Below, in pieces: positions 9,253 to 18,801 of a DNA stretch of 64,000 bases. The position numbers and the translations under genes were made by a program. The notes below the pieces were generated by a model, which saw nothing but the letters and a program-made list of their open reading frames with translations, did not search any database and was not told the origin of the DNA. The stretch comes from Petasospora fabianii. Its lineage: Eukaryota; Ascomycota; Saccharomycetes; Phaffomycetales; Wickerhamomycetaceae. The DNA lies in contig CP048715.1 of NCBI GenBank assembly GCA_022641835.1, positions 434,001 through 498,000 on the forward strand, read 5' to 3'. How positions within the stretch are numbered: position 1 is the first letter of the stretch; each line of letters starts with the position of its first letter.

Positions 9253-11064
9253 TTATGCCACAGTCCTCCTACCAGGTGATCTCTCAACATGTCGATCGTT
9301 CTCCAAAACAGGCACATCGCTGATCTGATCAACGTGATTTAGGTCACTTATGTCACTCTGATTCTTGTGATACATCTCTGCCAAAGTATCCAAGCCTTGA
9401 AGTAACATATAGTACGCCACTTTCAACACCTGACTTGGAACGTACGATACAACCTTCCAGAATGCCCTCTGTGCCAGAAAGGGCAAGCTGATCAAGAATC
9501 TCAACAATGGAAGGATGACACTTAGGTCCACTTTAAGATATCCACCATCATGCAGGGTCTCGAGTTGCTTCAGGGCTTCCTCATCAAACTTGTCAAGCTG
9601 TTGAGAGTGAGCAGTGGTAGAGTAGGCTAATAACTCAGGGAAAAGCAGTTTAACCTTCTCAATTGATGAGATGGCTTTAGTTGTCTGGGGTTTAGCCCGG
9701 AGACCAACGGGATACTTGACTGGTGTTCCTGATTGTGGGTCAATCATGTATGTTGATGTCCTGGTTCCCAAGGGCACTCCATGTAGGGAATTAGGTTTCT
9801 TTTCCTCGTCTGCGGAAGAGCTAGCTGTTGATTGAGCGCTGGTGGAGGCCCTAGCGAACTGCATAGCCAGGTGCTCCAGTTCAATGTTTTTGGTTTGTAG
9901 CTTATGATTTAACTCATTCACCTCCTTCTCAAGCATCTTGAAATGTCTCGTGGAGAGTAATTCAATATCGTCTTCAATCGTGAGCCGGTTTTTGTTATAG
10001 AAGGGTTCAAACTTCCCCCTTAAATTATTGAAATCATTTTGAAGTAGCTGCAGTTGAGACTGAACTTCTGATTGATGATCTTTTGTCTTGTCGTAGGTGA
10101 CCAGGCTCTCAGGTAGCTCCGAGTCAAGCGACTCCTGCACATGGATTTGAATGATCTTTTCAGTGGTTGCCTCAATTGATGCTGTAGATCTTTGAACCTG
10201 TTCAGAGAGTTGAATAACCACTCTGACTAAACCGCAGCTCACAAAGATACCAATGTTTAAATCCGAGAAGATCGGGCCATGACCAGCATTGGCACCACCA
10301 TCAACACTGGCAATCAAGATAATGTGTCTACGAGCAACCACCAGGATAGCACCGCACAAAAATGGTGCAAGGAGACATAGACCAAGTGCCTGAATATGTT
10401 GGCGGTGGAGCTTGTCAACCCCCTTTTGCGTGATATCTTGGTGTTTCGGTATGCTTGATATCGCATCCCCCTTGTTCAACTTCGTTGTACCGATCAAGTC
10501 CTTGTCAACACTCTCTAGGTATACTTGCAGCTTCATCTCTAGGTCGCTAATTTGCAGATACCACTTCCAGGGCCAGTCCAACAAGAATTTGACTATCCAA
10601 CATATAAGGAGGATGCTGAAGATGTCAACGACAATCGTAGATGGATGATTCAAATCATCACCAAGCTGAAACTCCCCAAATCTTATCACACGGGGGAAGA
10701 AGAGCTTCATTATTGCCGGCAGAAAGATTATGAGGATTGGAAGCAGTCTCACAAGGATTCCATAGTGGTTATGAAGCTTAGAGATGAACTGCATGCTGCT
10801 ATCCCCTGGACGAGTAGCTGATGACCCCGTGACAGAACCGCGGCGAGAGATGTTGGCTGCACTAAAGAATGAGATATCAGATTTTGCGTCTTCAAGAAGT
10901 GTTGTATTGTTAGCATTTATTTCCATCGCAGCGTTTGGCGAGATAGGCGAAGGATCAGTTGTAGCGGTGATCCTTGGCTCAACGGGGGAGATGAAGGGTG
11001 GTTCGTATCGTGATTGTGGTGTCGTGCTCTGTAGCGTGGATTTCATAGGTGATGGTGACACCAT
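9253..11064 (-). CDS. Unrecognised multi-pass membrane protein with coiled coil
   Basis: 603 residues; I do not recognise the family. The N-terminal 90 residues are Ser/Pro/Thr-rich and probably cytosolic. Hydrophobic segments lie at about 104-124 (ILVRLLPILIIFLPAIM), 143-163 (IVVDIFSILLICWIVKFLL), 226-253 and 268-285. A coiled-coil-like stretch runs about 330-410 (SEVQSQLQLLQNDFNNL and MLEKEVNELNHKLQ). Near the C-terminus a further hydrophobic or amphipathic segment appears (VILPLLRFLISLPFLAQR). The layout suggests an organelle membrane protein with a long cytosolic coiled arm, perhaps a tether or scaffold, but that is a guess. The start is the first ATG; a GTAAGT at 11118-11113 has no good branch point, so no upstream exon was added. 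Divergent from RPS27. Confidence 0.7.
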   Translation of the reverse strand: MVSPSPMKSTLQSTTPQSRYEPPFISPVEPRITATTDPSPISPNAAMEINANNTTLLEDAKSDISFFSAANISRRGSVTGSSATRPGDSSMQFISKLHNHYGILVRLLPILIIFLPAIMKLFFPRVIRFGEFQLGDDLNHPSTIVVDIFSILLICWIVKFLLDWPWKWYLQISDLEMKLQVYLESVDKDLIGTTKLNKGDAISSIPKHQDITQKGVDKLHRQHIQALGLCLLAPFLCGAILVVARRHIILIASVDGGANAGHGPIFSDLNIGIFVSCGLVRVVIQLSEQVQRSTASIEATTEKIIQIHVQESLDSELPESLVTYDKTKDHQSEVQSQLQLLQNDFNNLRGKFEPFYNKNRLTIEDDIELLSTRHFKMLEKEVNELNHKLQTKNIELEHLAMQFARASTSAQSTASSSADEEKKPNSLHGVPLGTRTSTYMIDPQSGTPVKYPVGLRAKPQTTKAISSIEKVKLLFPELLAYSTTAHSQQLDKFDEEALKQLETLHDGGYLKVDLSVILPLLRFLISLPFLAQRAFWKVVSYVPSQVLKVAYYMLLQGLDTLAEMYHKNQSDISDLNHVDQISDVPVLENDRHVERSPGRRTVA

Positions 11065-11220
11065 TGTGAGTGGGCACTTAGATGGTGATTACAGAGAGTG
11101 TGTGTCAGGCACTACTTACAACCTCAGTGGCAAGCAACGCATGATAGCTGCAGTTAGTTTCTGTAGATAACTGGGGTTGTGTCAACTTTTCCCCAGATCT
11201 TAGGGCAGCGCGATCTTCTT

Positions 11221-11246
11221 CACGTGATAAACAGTGAAGCCCTAGG
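11221..11246 (+). promoter_or_regulatory. CACGTG plus CCCTAGG motif pair upstream of RPS27
   Basis: A Cbf1-type CACGTG (11221-11226) is followed 13 bp later by AGCCCTAGG (CCCTAGG at 11240-11246), close to the Tbf1 consensus ARCCCTAA, about 165-190 bp before the ATG. Tbf1 with Cbf1 is the known ribosomal-protein promoter architecture in yeasts that do not use Rap1. The last bases differ from the strict Tbf1 consensus. Confidence 0.5.
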
Positions 11247-11409
11247 ATTTCTTTTTTGTTGCGTAAGGCGCGCAAGGTCGAAAATCTCTGTGTGTGTGTG
11301 ACTGCGCGGTGGCGGGAGGAGGAGATCGTTAAAATTTTCAATAAGGGCGCGGGCACTTGCACTTTTCAGCGCCACTGGAGATAGTACCACATAATCAAAT
11401 AACGACAAA

Positions 11410-12040
11410 ATGGTACGTCAGACATGACGAGAAGAGAGCAGTGAGGGCATAATACACACAGAGAACACATCCAAGTCCTTACTACACGAATTGGCGATGA
11501 TTTGGCACCTATTTGGCACCTTTTTGAGATATCTTGATTGGCCACCAAAAGTTCTACTCAGGCCCCCCTGATCCCAACACATGTCCAAAGCATCCATAGC
11601 AACATCAAACACATCGATTACTGAAGTTTAAGGAGTACGTGGGCCCATTTGGGTGAAAAAGTGTGTCGCCCTAGGGTGAAATATTGCACTTTTTTTCTAC
11701 GTGTCTTTGCCACTTGGTGTTAGTGTCCTCTCTGCCTCCTCTTTCTATACTATACTTTCTTCGATTTGAACAGCTTACTAACAATTATTTACAGGTTTTG
11801 GTTCAGGATTTGTTGCACCCATCTGCTGCCTCTGAGGCTAAGAAGCACAAGCTTAAGACTCTTGTCCAGTCCCCAAGATCTTTCTTCATGGACGTCAAGT
11901 GCCCAGGTTGTCTTAACATCACCACCGTCTTCTCCCACGCTCAGACCGCTGTCACCTGTGACTCTTGTGCTACTGTCTTGACCCACCCAACTGGTGGTAA
12001 GGCTAGATTGACTGAGGGTTCTTCCTTCAGAAGAAAGTAA
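11410..12040 (+). CDS. RPS27: 40S ribosomal protein eS27 (intron directly after the ATG)
   Basis: Exon 1 is only the initiator ATG (11410-11412). The intron (11413-11794, 382 nt) has donor GTACGT, branch TACTAAC at 11776-11782 and acceptor ACAG; exon 2 is 11795-12040. The product is 82 residues, the same length as S. cerevisiae Rps27, whose intron also follows the ATG. The zinc-binding cysteines are C37, C40, C56 and C59 (CPGC and CDSC), and the protein ends SFRRK. eS27 sits on the platform side of the small subunit and is needed for pre-rRNA processing. The intron is the longest of those placed here, as is common for ribosomal-protein genes. Codon use is strongly biased (many TCC, GTC, AAG), fitting high expression. 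Confidence 0.96.
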
Positions 12041-12782
12041 ATTTACTATAACCCAAAAAGTTAAAAAAGGAAAGTACAGTTTACATACAATCAAAGAAGG
12101 AGAAGCATGAAGTATTATTTGTTAGGAGAAGAGGGAAGTTGAGTTAATGTGGTGAATGCTGGTATCTTTTGCATACCTAATGAGGATCTAGTGTTCACTT
12201 TCATGCGGTGCTGTTACTGAGAGTGTAATGGTGCCGTCACGGCTTGTATTTTTAGAAAAAAACAACGATCTGTTGCGAGTACCAACGCACAGACGTACGA
12301 AAAAATGGTAAAAATCTGTAAATGTTGGAGAATTGTAGCTATCGTGTAGTTCTCGTTTAGGTGTAAGGGATGAGGTTGCTCATCACCTCAAATGTGTCAA
12401 CCGATTGATAGGAGCCCAGAGAACAATAGGACGGGTCCGGGGATGATGTGGCGCGTACCATATTTTTCGAGGCGCGTATGTGTGTGTGACGTATATCTCG
12501 TCCCGAGGAGTCAGCGCGGTAGCCCCGGGAAGCCACCTTATCAGTTGTTTACACAAACCGCGTTCCCTTTCTCCCTTCGCCACCTTCAGGGTTGCTACCA
12601 CCACAAGCTCAGACTGTGCACAGGCAGACGCCACCAGCACACTAAAGAGTGAAATACAGATACACACGCTCGCTGCTCCACAAACGTTGCCTCTTTACGG
12701 CTCCAAGATCTCGTCTTCCAAGCTCTCCCCTGAATCTCACCTTGCCTCCACTACAGTAACACCCTCCTCCTTAACCCCACAC
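12041..12782 (+). other. Intergenic stretch between RPS27 and the 169-residue gene
   Basis: 742 bp with no gene recognised. The first half is AT-rich 3' region of RPS27. The second half (12420-12780) is GC- and CT-rich, with CGAGGCGCGTATG and GTGTGTGTGACG near 12470-12490, and probably is promoter and leader of the downstream gene. The downstream frame stays open back to 12480 but has no ATG before 12783. Confidence 0.45.
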
Positions 12783-13292
12783 ATGTTGTCTTTTAGCTTC
12801 TTTTCCCGCAAGAGAGCTTCTTCTATCCAGGCTCCAGATGCAGAGCCTACCAAGCTGACCCCAGAGAATAGGGTTATCTCTATCAACCACACTGACGATG
12901 GCTTCGTGGACGTGGACTTGAAGAAGTTGAGTTACGCCGAGGTTGCCGCCCTCTCTCGTTCCGTTAAGGAAACCACTACAAAAGATTCGAATATCACATC
13001 AGATGCCGTTGACACTAAGGAGATTGGTGTCATTGAAGCTTCCGAGTTGGGTACCGACGTGTCCGATTGTCAGATGGCCTCCACTTTGAAGCGCAAGACG
13101 GGTGCTATGCCATCAGCTATCACGATTGGACAGAAGCTTGCCGGTACTGCTGACCTAGAGATGGTAGCTGCCGCTCTGGAGGATGAAGAGCTGGTGCTCG
13201 ATACTATGTACGACGACAAGGGGAACAGATTCTCTGGCAAACAGTACAGAAAGAAACTGATGAAGAAGAAGACGAGACGTATGGCCCTCTAA
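12783..13292 (+). CDS. Unrecognised small protein with basic C-terminus
   Basis: 169 residues from the only ATG available in this part of the frame. I do not recognise it. It starts with a short hydrophobic-basic segment (MLSFSFFSRKRASS), has a central block VISINHTDDGFVDVDLKKLS, and a C-terminal block with many charged residues (LEMVAAALEDEELVLDTMYD, then KQYRKKLMKKKTRRMAL). Codon use resembles its neighbours, so it is probably a real gene. The very basic last 20 residues could bind RNA or act as a nuclear or nucleolar signal. It is convergent with POP4. Confidence 0.6.
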   Translation: MLSFSFFSRKRASSIQAPDAEPTKLTPENRVISINHTDDGFVDVDLKKLSYAEVAALSRSVKETTTKDSNITSDAVDTKEIGVIEASELGTDVSDCQMASTLKRKTGAMPSAITIGQKLAGTADLEMVAAALEDEELVLDTMYDDKGNRFSGKQYRKKLMKKKTRRMAL

Positions 13293-13794
13293 TGATACTT
13301 CGGACGCGTCATGCTCCCCTAGTTTCTATTCACTGTTTCACAAGGCACACATTCATATAGCCACCTGCTTGAGGCAGACTCTCCTTTCTATGAATACTGG
13401 TCAAGTCTTGATTCTTTTGTCGTTTTGCCTTGTTGACTGGTACTACTGTCTGCTAGATAGTGGACCACGTGTGCCAATCCAAGGTCTTTCTTTGAATTTT
13501 CTTTTATTCAGCTGTTGTTAGCTGGCTCTACACATCAATGATCAATAGTATCTCGTTTAGTTCATATTATTTCGTTCTCCGTACTGTTCTATTCTTTTGT
13601 TGTGAGGATGTACTCTCGCGACGCGTCCCCACGTGAACTCTGTTTCATGTTGTTTTGATAACAGCCCCACCTCGAGGCTCGCGTATCAACTATCATGACT
13701 CACAATTACAAAATGACATACAGTAGTGTAGTGTTTGAAGTGCCTACGTCATAATCTCACAGAGCTCATTAACATATGTTTCATAAGATCTACC
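13293..13794. other. Convergent 3' intergenic region with two ACGCGT sites
   Basis: About 500 bp between two gene 3' ends. No gene seen. ACGCGT occurs at 13304-13309 and 13621-13626, and CACGTG near 13632. No promoter is expected between convergent genes, so these are either chance or mark an unannotated transcript. Confidence 0.4.
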
Positions 13795-14607
13795 TCACAG
13801 ATCATCAACATTTCTAGCCTTGAACTTTCTTCCAGCTCTGTCAGCACTTCTATACTGGAACCTTGAGCCAATGATACTGAACTCGACATAGTTATCATCA
13901 TTTTCATCAACGTCATCCTTATCGATATCATATAGTGGTACAACAAAGTTGAATGTAGTACCCTTCTTCTCAAGCATCTTCAACCCACCGCCGAGCTTAC
14001 CATCCTCGACAACGATAAAATAGTTCTTTGCATCCCAAATGACTATGCCTGATTTCCCCACAAGGTTTGAGTTCCTACTCTTGAGAACATGGAGGAAACA
14101 ACCATTATAATCTGCACTGGCGAGCTTAGTCAGCGTCTGTTGTGTTCCAGCTTTATCTACCGTTTCCGGTGTAAGTCCTAAGAGATCTTGCATGTATCCC
14201 GTCCAAAGCTTGTTCAATGTAAGAAACTGAGAAAAGTGTGGGATGTTTTTCCATTCTTTAAACTTTGTATGATCAATATGGCCCGCGTGGTCTTTCTGTA
14301 GACGATGTAACTTATGGCGGAGAAGACGTTGATTATGAAGAGATTTGTGGATGTATTGCTTGAATACAAGCTTAGTCTTGTCTGTATGTTGTGTTTTCGT
14401 TGGTTTCTTAGATGAACGTGCTTTCTGTTCACGAATCGATGTCAAGAGACCTTTATTCGACTTCTTGATGGGTTCTCCTTCAGTAGGGCGTAATGATAGT
14501 AGAGGCTTGTCGTTGACGGCGTACCTCTGAGAAAGGAGTTCGATCACTTCTGGAGCTGAGTGTGACCTCGAGATGAGAAGGGCTTCAAGAGGATACTTTC
14601 TGTCCAT
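13795..14607 (-). CDS. POP4: RNase P / RNase MRP subunit Pop4 (Rpp29)
   Basis: 270 residues (S. cerevisiae Pop4 has 279). Pop4 is an essential protein shared by nuclear RNase P (tRNA 5' processing) and RNase MRP (pre-rRNA processing). The C-terminal Rpp29 barrel is clear: LWTGYMQDLLGL, LASADYNGCFLHVLKSRN, SNLVGKSGIVIWDAKNYF and FNFVVPLYD. The N-terminal half is basic and helical. Start is the first ATG. A GATGAG (PAC-like) lies at 14672-14677, about 65 bp upstream, fitting co-regulation with ribosome biogenesis genes. Confidence 0.92.
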   Translation of the reverse strand: MDRKYPLEALLISRSHSAPEVIELLSQRYAVNDKPLLSLRPTEGEPIKKSNKGLLTSIREQKARSSKKPTKTQHTDKTKLVFKQYIHKSLHNQRLLRHKLHRLQKDHAGHIDHTKFKEWKNIPHFSQFLTLNKLWTGYMQDLLGLTPETVDKAGTQQTLTKLASADYNGCFLHVLKSRNSNLVGKSGIVIWDAKNYFIVVEDGKLGGGLKMLEKKGTTFNFVVPLYDIDKDDVDENDDNYVEFSIIGSRFQYRSADRAGRKFKARNVDDL

Positions 14608-14799
14608 AATGCGTGAGTGTCCAGAAAGAGCAGTGTAATGAACTCTTTGCGGAGTAGTGCCCAGTAGGAGAGATGAGTGCGGTCCATACTTTTTTTTCTT
14701 CCCGGTTATAAGCTCGCGATGGAAAGTTTATTGATTACCCCCACATACTTTACCGTCTCTCCTTATCGGGGCTCATCACTATCTATAACTCTGCTGACC

Positions 14800-16140
14800 A
14801 TGTTCACAAGGTCATTGATATGCCAGACAGCTGCTGTTACGCGGCGTGTATGTTTTAGGAGGGGGATCACCTCCAAGAGCACGCCGTTTGACCTTGAGCC
14901 AAAGACCAAGGGCGAAGACCCATACGCCGATGTGAATTCATTCTATTCTGACATGTTCACAGAGTCTCCTCGAGACACATCTTCAGGCACTACACCATCT
15001 GAAGTGGATGAGATATCTGAACTTAATCAAGAAATGGCGGATTTTTATGGTGTCGACAATCTAGCCGATCCAATACCCACATCACACGATGCCCTCAATC
15101 AAGACCAAATGCCAACACCACAATCTACCGTGAAGCCTGACCTTCTGGCTACTATCCAAGCTAATAAACCAGCTATATTCCTCTCAAGCTTCCATAACCC
15201 ATTCAAGAACCTCGCGTTGGAAGATTACATCTTCACACACACACCAGTCTCTTCAACATTTCTTGCCCACCGTCTCATCTTCTACGTCAACTCACCTTGT
15301 GTTGTCATCGGAAAGAACCAAAATCCATGGAAAGAGGCCAACATGCCACTTCTCAAATCTCTTCAAATCCCATTACTAAGACGTCGCTCTGGTGGTGGAA
15401 CCGTCGTACATGATCTTCGCAATGTGAACTACTCATACATCACCACTCGTCCCGACTTCAATCGTTCCTTCTTCGGAAAGGTAATTGTAGATGCCATCAA
15501 CAATGCAAACCTTGGAGTGGAGCTCGATCAAAATGACAGAGGTGACATTATCACGAAACTCGAGAGAAAGAAGGTGAGTGGATCTGCTTTCAAGATCTCA
15601 AAGGGAAAAAGTTATCATCATGGAACGATGCTGCTTGACTCAAAACTCGATATCTTGAGATCGTTGTTGAACACAAAGGATAGAGATCAGAATGTTGAGT
15701 TCCGATGCGGGAGCGTCGACAGTGTTCCAAGTCCAGTGACTAATGTTGGGCTTGATAATGAAAGTTTTATGGAAGTTGTGGCTGATGGATTCTTTGAATT
15801 GTATGGTGAAGATGTTCAAGTTGTTAGTGTTGAGGAAACTGATTTACCACAGCAGGTCTTGGATACCGCTGACGAGTTGGAGCAGTGGGATTGGAAATAT
15901 GGGAACACTCCAAAGTTTGAAATGGATATCACGCATCCTGATTTCAAGATCACTTTGAAGGTTGAAAAGGGATTAGTGAAGAGCTTCACCGTTGATCAAC
16001 ATGCTGACAAGTTTGTATACTTACAACAAGTGCTTGAGTCTGGTGAGAAAGTCAAGTTCATCGGTTCAGATATCTCTGGTTATATATTAGATGAGAGTTA
16101 TGGCGAGTTCATCGGTAAGCATATTGACGGTACTGATTAG
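14800..16140 (+). CDS. AIM22: Lipoate-protein ligase homologue, mitochondrial
   Basis: 446 residues from ATG 14800, which gives a good mitochondrial presequence (MFTRSLICQTAAVTRRVCFR). An upstream in-frame ATG at 14719 would add a hydrophobic, non-presequence-like stretch. The LplA/LipB fold is shown by LIFYVNSPCVVIGKNQNPW, the lipoate-binding RRRSGGGTVVHDLRNVNYS, and VSGSAFKISKGKSYHHGTML. Aim22/Lip3 is required to lipoylate pyruvate and 2-oxoglutarate dehydrogenases in S. cerevisiae. Residues about 40-135 are an acidic, variable insert between presequence and catalytic domain. The C-terminal domain is complete. Confidence 0.92.
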   Translation: MFTRSLICQTAAVTRRVCFRRGITSKSTPFDLEPKTKGEDPYADVNSFYSDMFTESPRDTSSGTTPSEVDEISELNQEMADFYGVDNLADPIPTSHDALNQDQMPTPQSTVKPDLLATIQANKPAIFLSSFHNPFKNLALEDYIFTHTPVSSTFLAHRLIFYVNSPCVVIGKNQNPWKEANMPLLKSLQIPLLRRRSGGGTVVHDLRNVNYSYITTRPDFNRSFFGKVIVDAINNANLGVELDQNDRGDIITKLERKKVSGSAFKISKGKSYHHGTMLLDSKLDILRSLLNTKDRDQNVEFRCGSVDSVPSPVTNVGLDNESFMEVVADGFFELYGEDVQVVSVEETDLPQQVLDTADELEQWDWKYGNTPKFEMDITHPDFKITLKVEKGLVKSFTVDQHADKFVYLQQVLESGEKVKFIGSDISGYILDESYGEFIGKHIDGTD

Positions 16141-16215
16141 ACGATTATATCATTTACATAGCATATCAGAGACGTTCATCATTAGATTACATGCATTCAT
16201 TAACCATTATTGTAA

Positions 16216-16821
16216 TCATTCATCATCATCATACTCATACTCCTCAGCCCCATCACCTTGTCCTTCTTCAGCCACAGCAGCTTCATTAAGCTTTGTTAAC
16301 TTGGACATGGCCAAAACCACAAAGGGCCTAATCTCATTGATTTCCATAAGCGATAGGTTATCCAGCTGCAAATGTGATTCGTTCAAGAGTTTCAAACCCT
16401 TTTTGATCTTGATCAATCTGATCTCCTTCAGGTCCTGTACCAAGGATTTGAGCTTGTGAGCTTCATCAGTCAAGTCATCTGGGGCATTTTCAAAGAAAAG
16501 TTTGGCAATCTCAAGCCAGTTCTTCGGGAGTTGGGAGAAACTCTCAGGCTCGGCAATTTCAAAATCATATAACTCCATGAGTTCCTTCTGTGAAAGCCAC
16601 ACTGGAGGCACTATGGAGCATTTTCGTTGTGATTTAAGGATCAGGGCAAACCATATGGGCACTTCGACACGCTGCATGGCTCGAATCTTGGGAATCCTAT
16701 CGGTGATGAGATCAAGCCCATTCATGGTATAACGTGGGAGGATCGTGATAGTTTCATTTTCCGTGAGGAACTCAATCTCAGCCGGAGTGAATGTGTTCTT
16801 GAGATGGTTTGGAAGTGCCAT
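16216..16821 (-). CDS. PSF2: GINS complex subunit Psf2
   Basis: 201 residues from ATG 16821; MALPNHLKNTFTPAEIEFL is the standard start of the family. GINS (Sld5, Psf1, Psf2, Psf3) joins Mcm2-7 and Cdc45 in the CMG replicative helicase. The PPVWLSQKELMELYDFE and LPKNWLEIAKLFFENAPDD motifs are typical, and the protein ends in an acidic tail (EEYEYDDDE). Divergent from ARG2, as YJL072C and YJL071W are in S. cerevisiae. An ACGCGT lies 60 bp upstream, fitting G1/S expression. Confidence 0.95.
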   Translation of the reverse strand: MALPNHLKNTFTPAEIEFLTENETITILPRYTMNGLDLITDRIPKIRAMQRVEVPIWFALILKSQRKCSIVPPVWLSQKELMELYDFEIAEPESFSQLPKNWLEIAKLFFENAPDDLTDEAHKLKSLVQDLKEIRLIKIKKGLKLLNESHLQLDNLSLMEINEIRPFVVLAMSKLTKLNEAAVAEEGQGDGAEEYEYDDDE

Positions 16822-16880
16822 TTTATGCAACTTTGGAACGTAGTATCTGGGTTTACAGGACTCCAGACATCAAGAGAGAG

Positions 16881-16886
16881 ACGCGT
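16881..16886. promoter_or_regulatory. ACGCGT box between PSF2 and ARG2
   Basis: One perfect MluI cell-cycle box about 60 bp upstream of the PSF2 ATG in the divergent promoter. Function as an MBF site for PSF2 is inferred from motif and gene identity. Confidence 0.55.
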
Positions 16887-17036
16887 CGTGATGAGTGATG
16901 ATGACTTCCCGTTTCGCGTCTCGGCCCCACCCGCGAATTTATCTTCTCCAAGAAAAAGTATTGCCGATGTCTGTGTGGGGGGATTTGGCTCTTTACCATC
17001 GTTTCTTTGATAAATTCTACTGCTTTTACTCGCTAT

Positions 17037-18632
17037 ATGTTCACTCGAAGTTTGTCGCCTGCTCATGCAGTGGCGAGAGCCTCGTTTCGTTGCTCCACTA
17101 GAGCTCTCTCGACTCTCAGATACACCGAGCCGTCGCTCCGGAAGCGAGATCATGAGACCGAGCTAAAGAGACGCTCCAATGAGAACAAGGAAATTACAAT
17201 GTCTATTCTCAAGCTGACCACCACGAGGCGTGAAACCAAGTTTTATCTCAACAAATACTCCACTTACAATGAAGAGAAGGGTGTAAATGAAGGTCCACAT
17301 AGAGCCGTAATTATTAAACTTAGAGGCAACGTTATCGACTATGATGAGGAGCAATTGTCTAACTTCAGTAACACATTAGACTATATCAAGAGACTAGGTG
17401 CATCTCCAGTGATCCTCCTTGATTCAGATTTTCTAGCAGAAAAACATGATTTCAACTTCTCCAAGATGGACCAGTACATTTTCCAACAATTCTCGCATCT
17501 TCACAAGCTTTTGACAAAACCTCACATGAAATTGACTCCACTGAGAACGCTTTTAAGAACTGATGATGGTGAGTCATTGAAGTTAGAAGTCAGTGATCAA
17601 CTTCTAGAGACACTTGCGGATCGCCATATCCCAGTGCTTTTCCCCTATGTCACCGATAAGAAGAGTAAAGAATGGGTCGTTGCATCTACAAACTACTTGG
17701 CCAATCTTGTACCAGAGCTCCATAAACTTAACACACCAGGACAAGAAGATGTCATCACAGTGGAAAAAGTTATTTTCATTGACACACTTGGTGGTATCCC
17801 TAGTGTTGAGAGATCAGCTTCTCATGTCTTCATCAATCTCAACCAAGAGTATGAGCGCATCTCTGCTGAACTGCACATTGGTCATCTAAGTATTTGGGAG
17901 CGTCATATCCACGAAACAAATCTGACTTCTATGAAGCGCATCATTGACTCTGTCTCCTATCCAGACCTTACGGGACTCATCACAACACTAAAAGTTGCCG
18001 GTGAACCCCTCGATATGAACCCAATCATCTACAACATACTCACGGACCGTACCTTAGTCTCATCATCGCTCCCAGCTGCCAAGTACGTCCACCGTCTGGC
18101 TGTATCATCAAAGGTTTCCAAGACCACAATCATCAGAAAGGGACTGCAGGTTAGAGAGTACACATCATTTGACAATATCGACCTTACAAAGTTCAAAGCA
18201 CTCATTGATGACTCATTCAAACGTACGCTAGACTTAGACCACTACCTGAAACGTATCAAACCAATCTTGTCCCGAATCATCATCGTTGGAGACTACGATG
18301 GTATTGCTATTGTAACTACTGAGACAGCACCATCTAGTGGTATCACTGTGCCGTATCTTGACAAGTTTGCAATCTCTAGAAACGCACAGGGATCACTTGG
18401 AGTTGCCGATGTCATTTTCAACTTGTTGAAACGCACTTACAACCAAAGACTGCTTTGGAGATCTAAGAAAGCTAATCCTGTGAATGGTTGGTATTTCCAA
18501 AGATCGCATGGTAGTCTCGGTATGGATGACACTGAATTTAGAGTGTTTTGGAGAGGTGCTGATGTTAGTGAGAAGGAGCTAGAAGCTTTTGTCGAGATTG
18601 GAAGAATGATACAACCTTCTTGGGAGAAATGA
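17037..18632 (+). CDS. ARG2: Mitochondrial N-acetylglutamate synthase, arginine biosynthesis
   Basis: 531 residues from the first ATG of the frame (S. cerevisiae Arg2 has 574). It makes N-acetylglutamate, the first step of arginine (ornithine) synthesis, in the mitochondrial matrix. The start MFTRSLSPAHAVARASFRC is a plausible presequence. An amino-acid-kinase-like part (residues about 85-340, with AVIIKLRGNVID) precedes the GNAT acetyltransferase domain. The latter shows IIVGDYDGIAIVTTE, VPYLDKFAISRNAQGSLG, DVIFNLLKRTY and LLWRSKKANPVNGWYFQRS, which are strongly conserved in fungal NAGS. No upstream attenuator peptide was identified. Confidence 0.94.
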   Translation: MFTRSLSPAHAVARASFRCSTRALSTLRYTEPSLRKRDHETELKRRSNENKEITMSILKLTTTRRETKFYLNKYSTYNEEKGVNEGPHRAVIIKLRGNVIDYDEEQLSNFSNTLDYIKRLGASPVILLDSDFLAEKHDFNFSKMDQYIFQQFSHLHKLLTKPHMKLTPLRTLLRTDDGESLKLEVSDQLLETLADRHIPVLFPYVTDKKSKEWVVASTNYLANLVPELHKLNTPGQEDVITVEKVIFIDTLGGIPSVERSASHVFINLNQEYERISAELHIGHLSIWERHIHETNLTSMKRIIDSVSYPDLTGLITTLKVAGEPLDMNPIIYNILTDRTLVSSSLPAAKYVHRLAVSSKVSKTTIIRKGLQVREYTSFDNIDLTKFKALIDDSFKRTLDLDHYLKRIKPILSRIIIVGDYDGIAIVTTETAPSSGITVPYLDKFAISRNAQGSLGVADVIFNLLKRTYNQRLLWRSKKANPVNGWYFQRSHGSLGMDDTEFRVFWRGADVSEKELEAFVEIGRMIQPSWEK

Positions 18633-18801
18633 ATGGTGGCTTATCAAAAGGATATATTGCATACACAAGTAATTTGTGATCACCTGTAGTGTCTGAAGGT
18701 CATCAACTCACGGCGGTGAACTTATAGCTACATCTACATATTCAGTAGCTTTCTTTTTTTATGATAATGCATTAAATGATTTTGTGAGTCGTAACAGTTG
18801 A

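Noticed and set aside
11105-11362. Upstream exon for the membrane-protein gene using GTAAGT near 11118
   Set aside because: No CTAAC-type branch point or suitable acceptor before the ATG at 11064, and it would overlap the RPS27 promoter.
11413-11794. Intron-encoded snoRNA in the RPS27 intron
   Set aside because: GATGATT and CTGA occur but box C lacks the TGATGA core and no terminal stem is visible.
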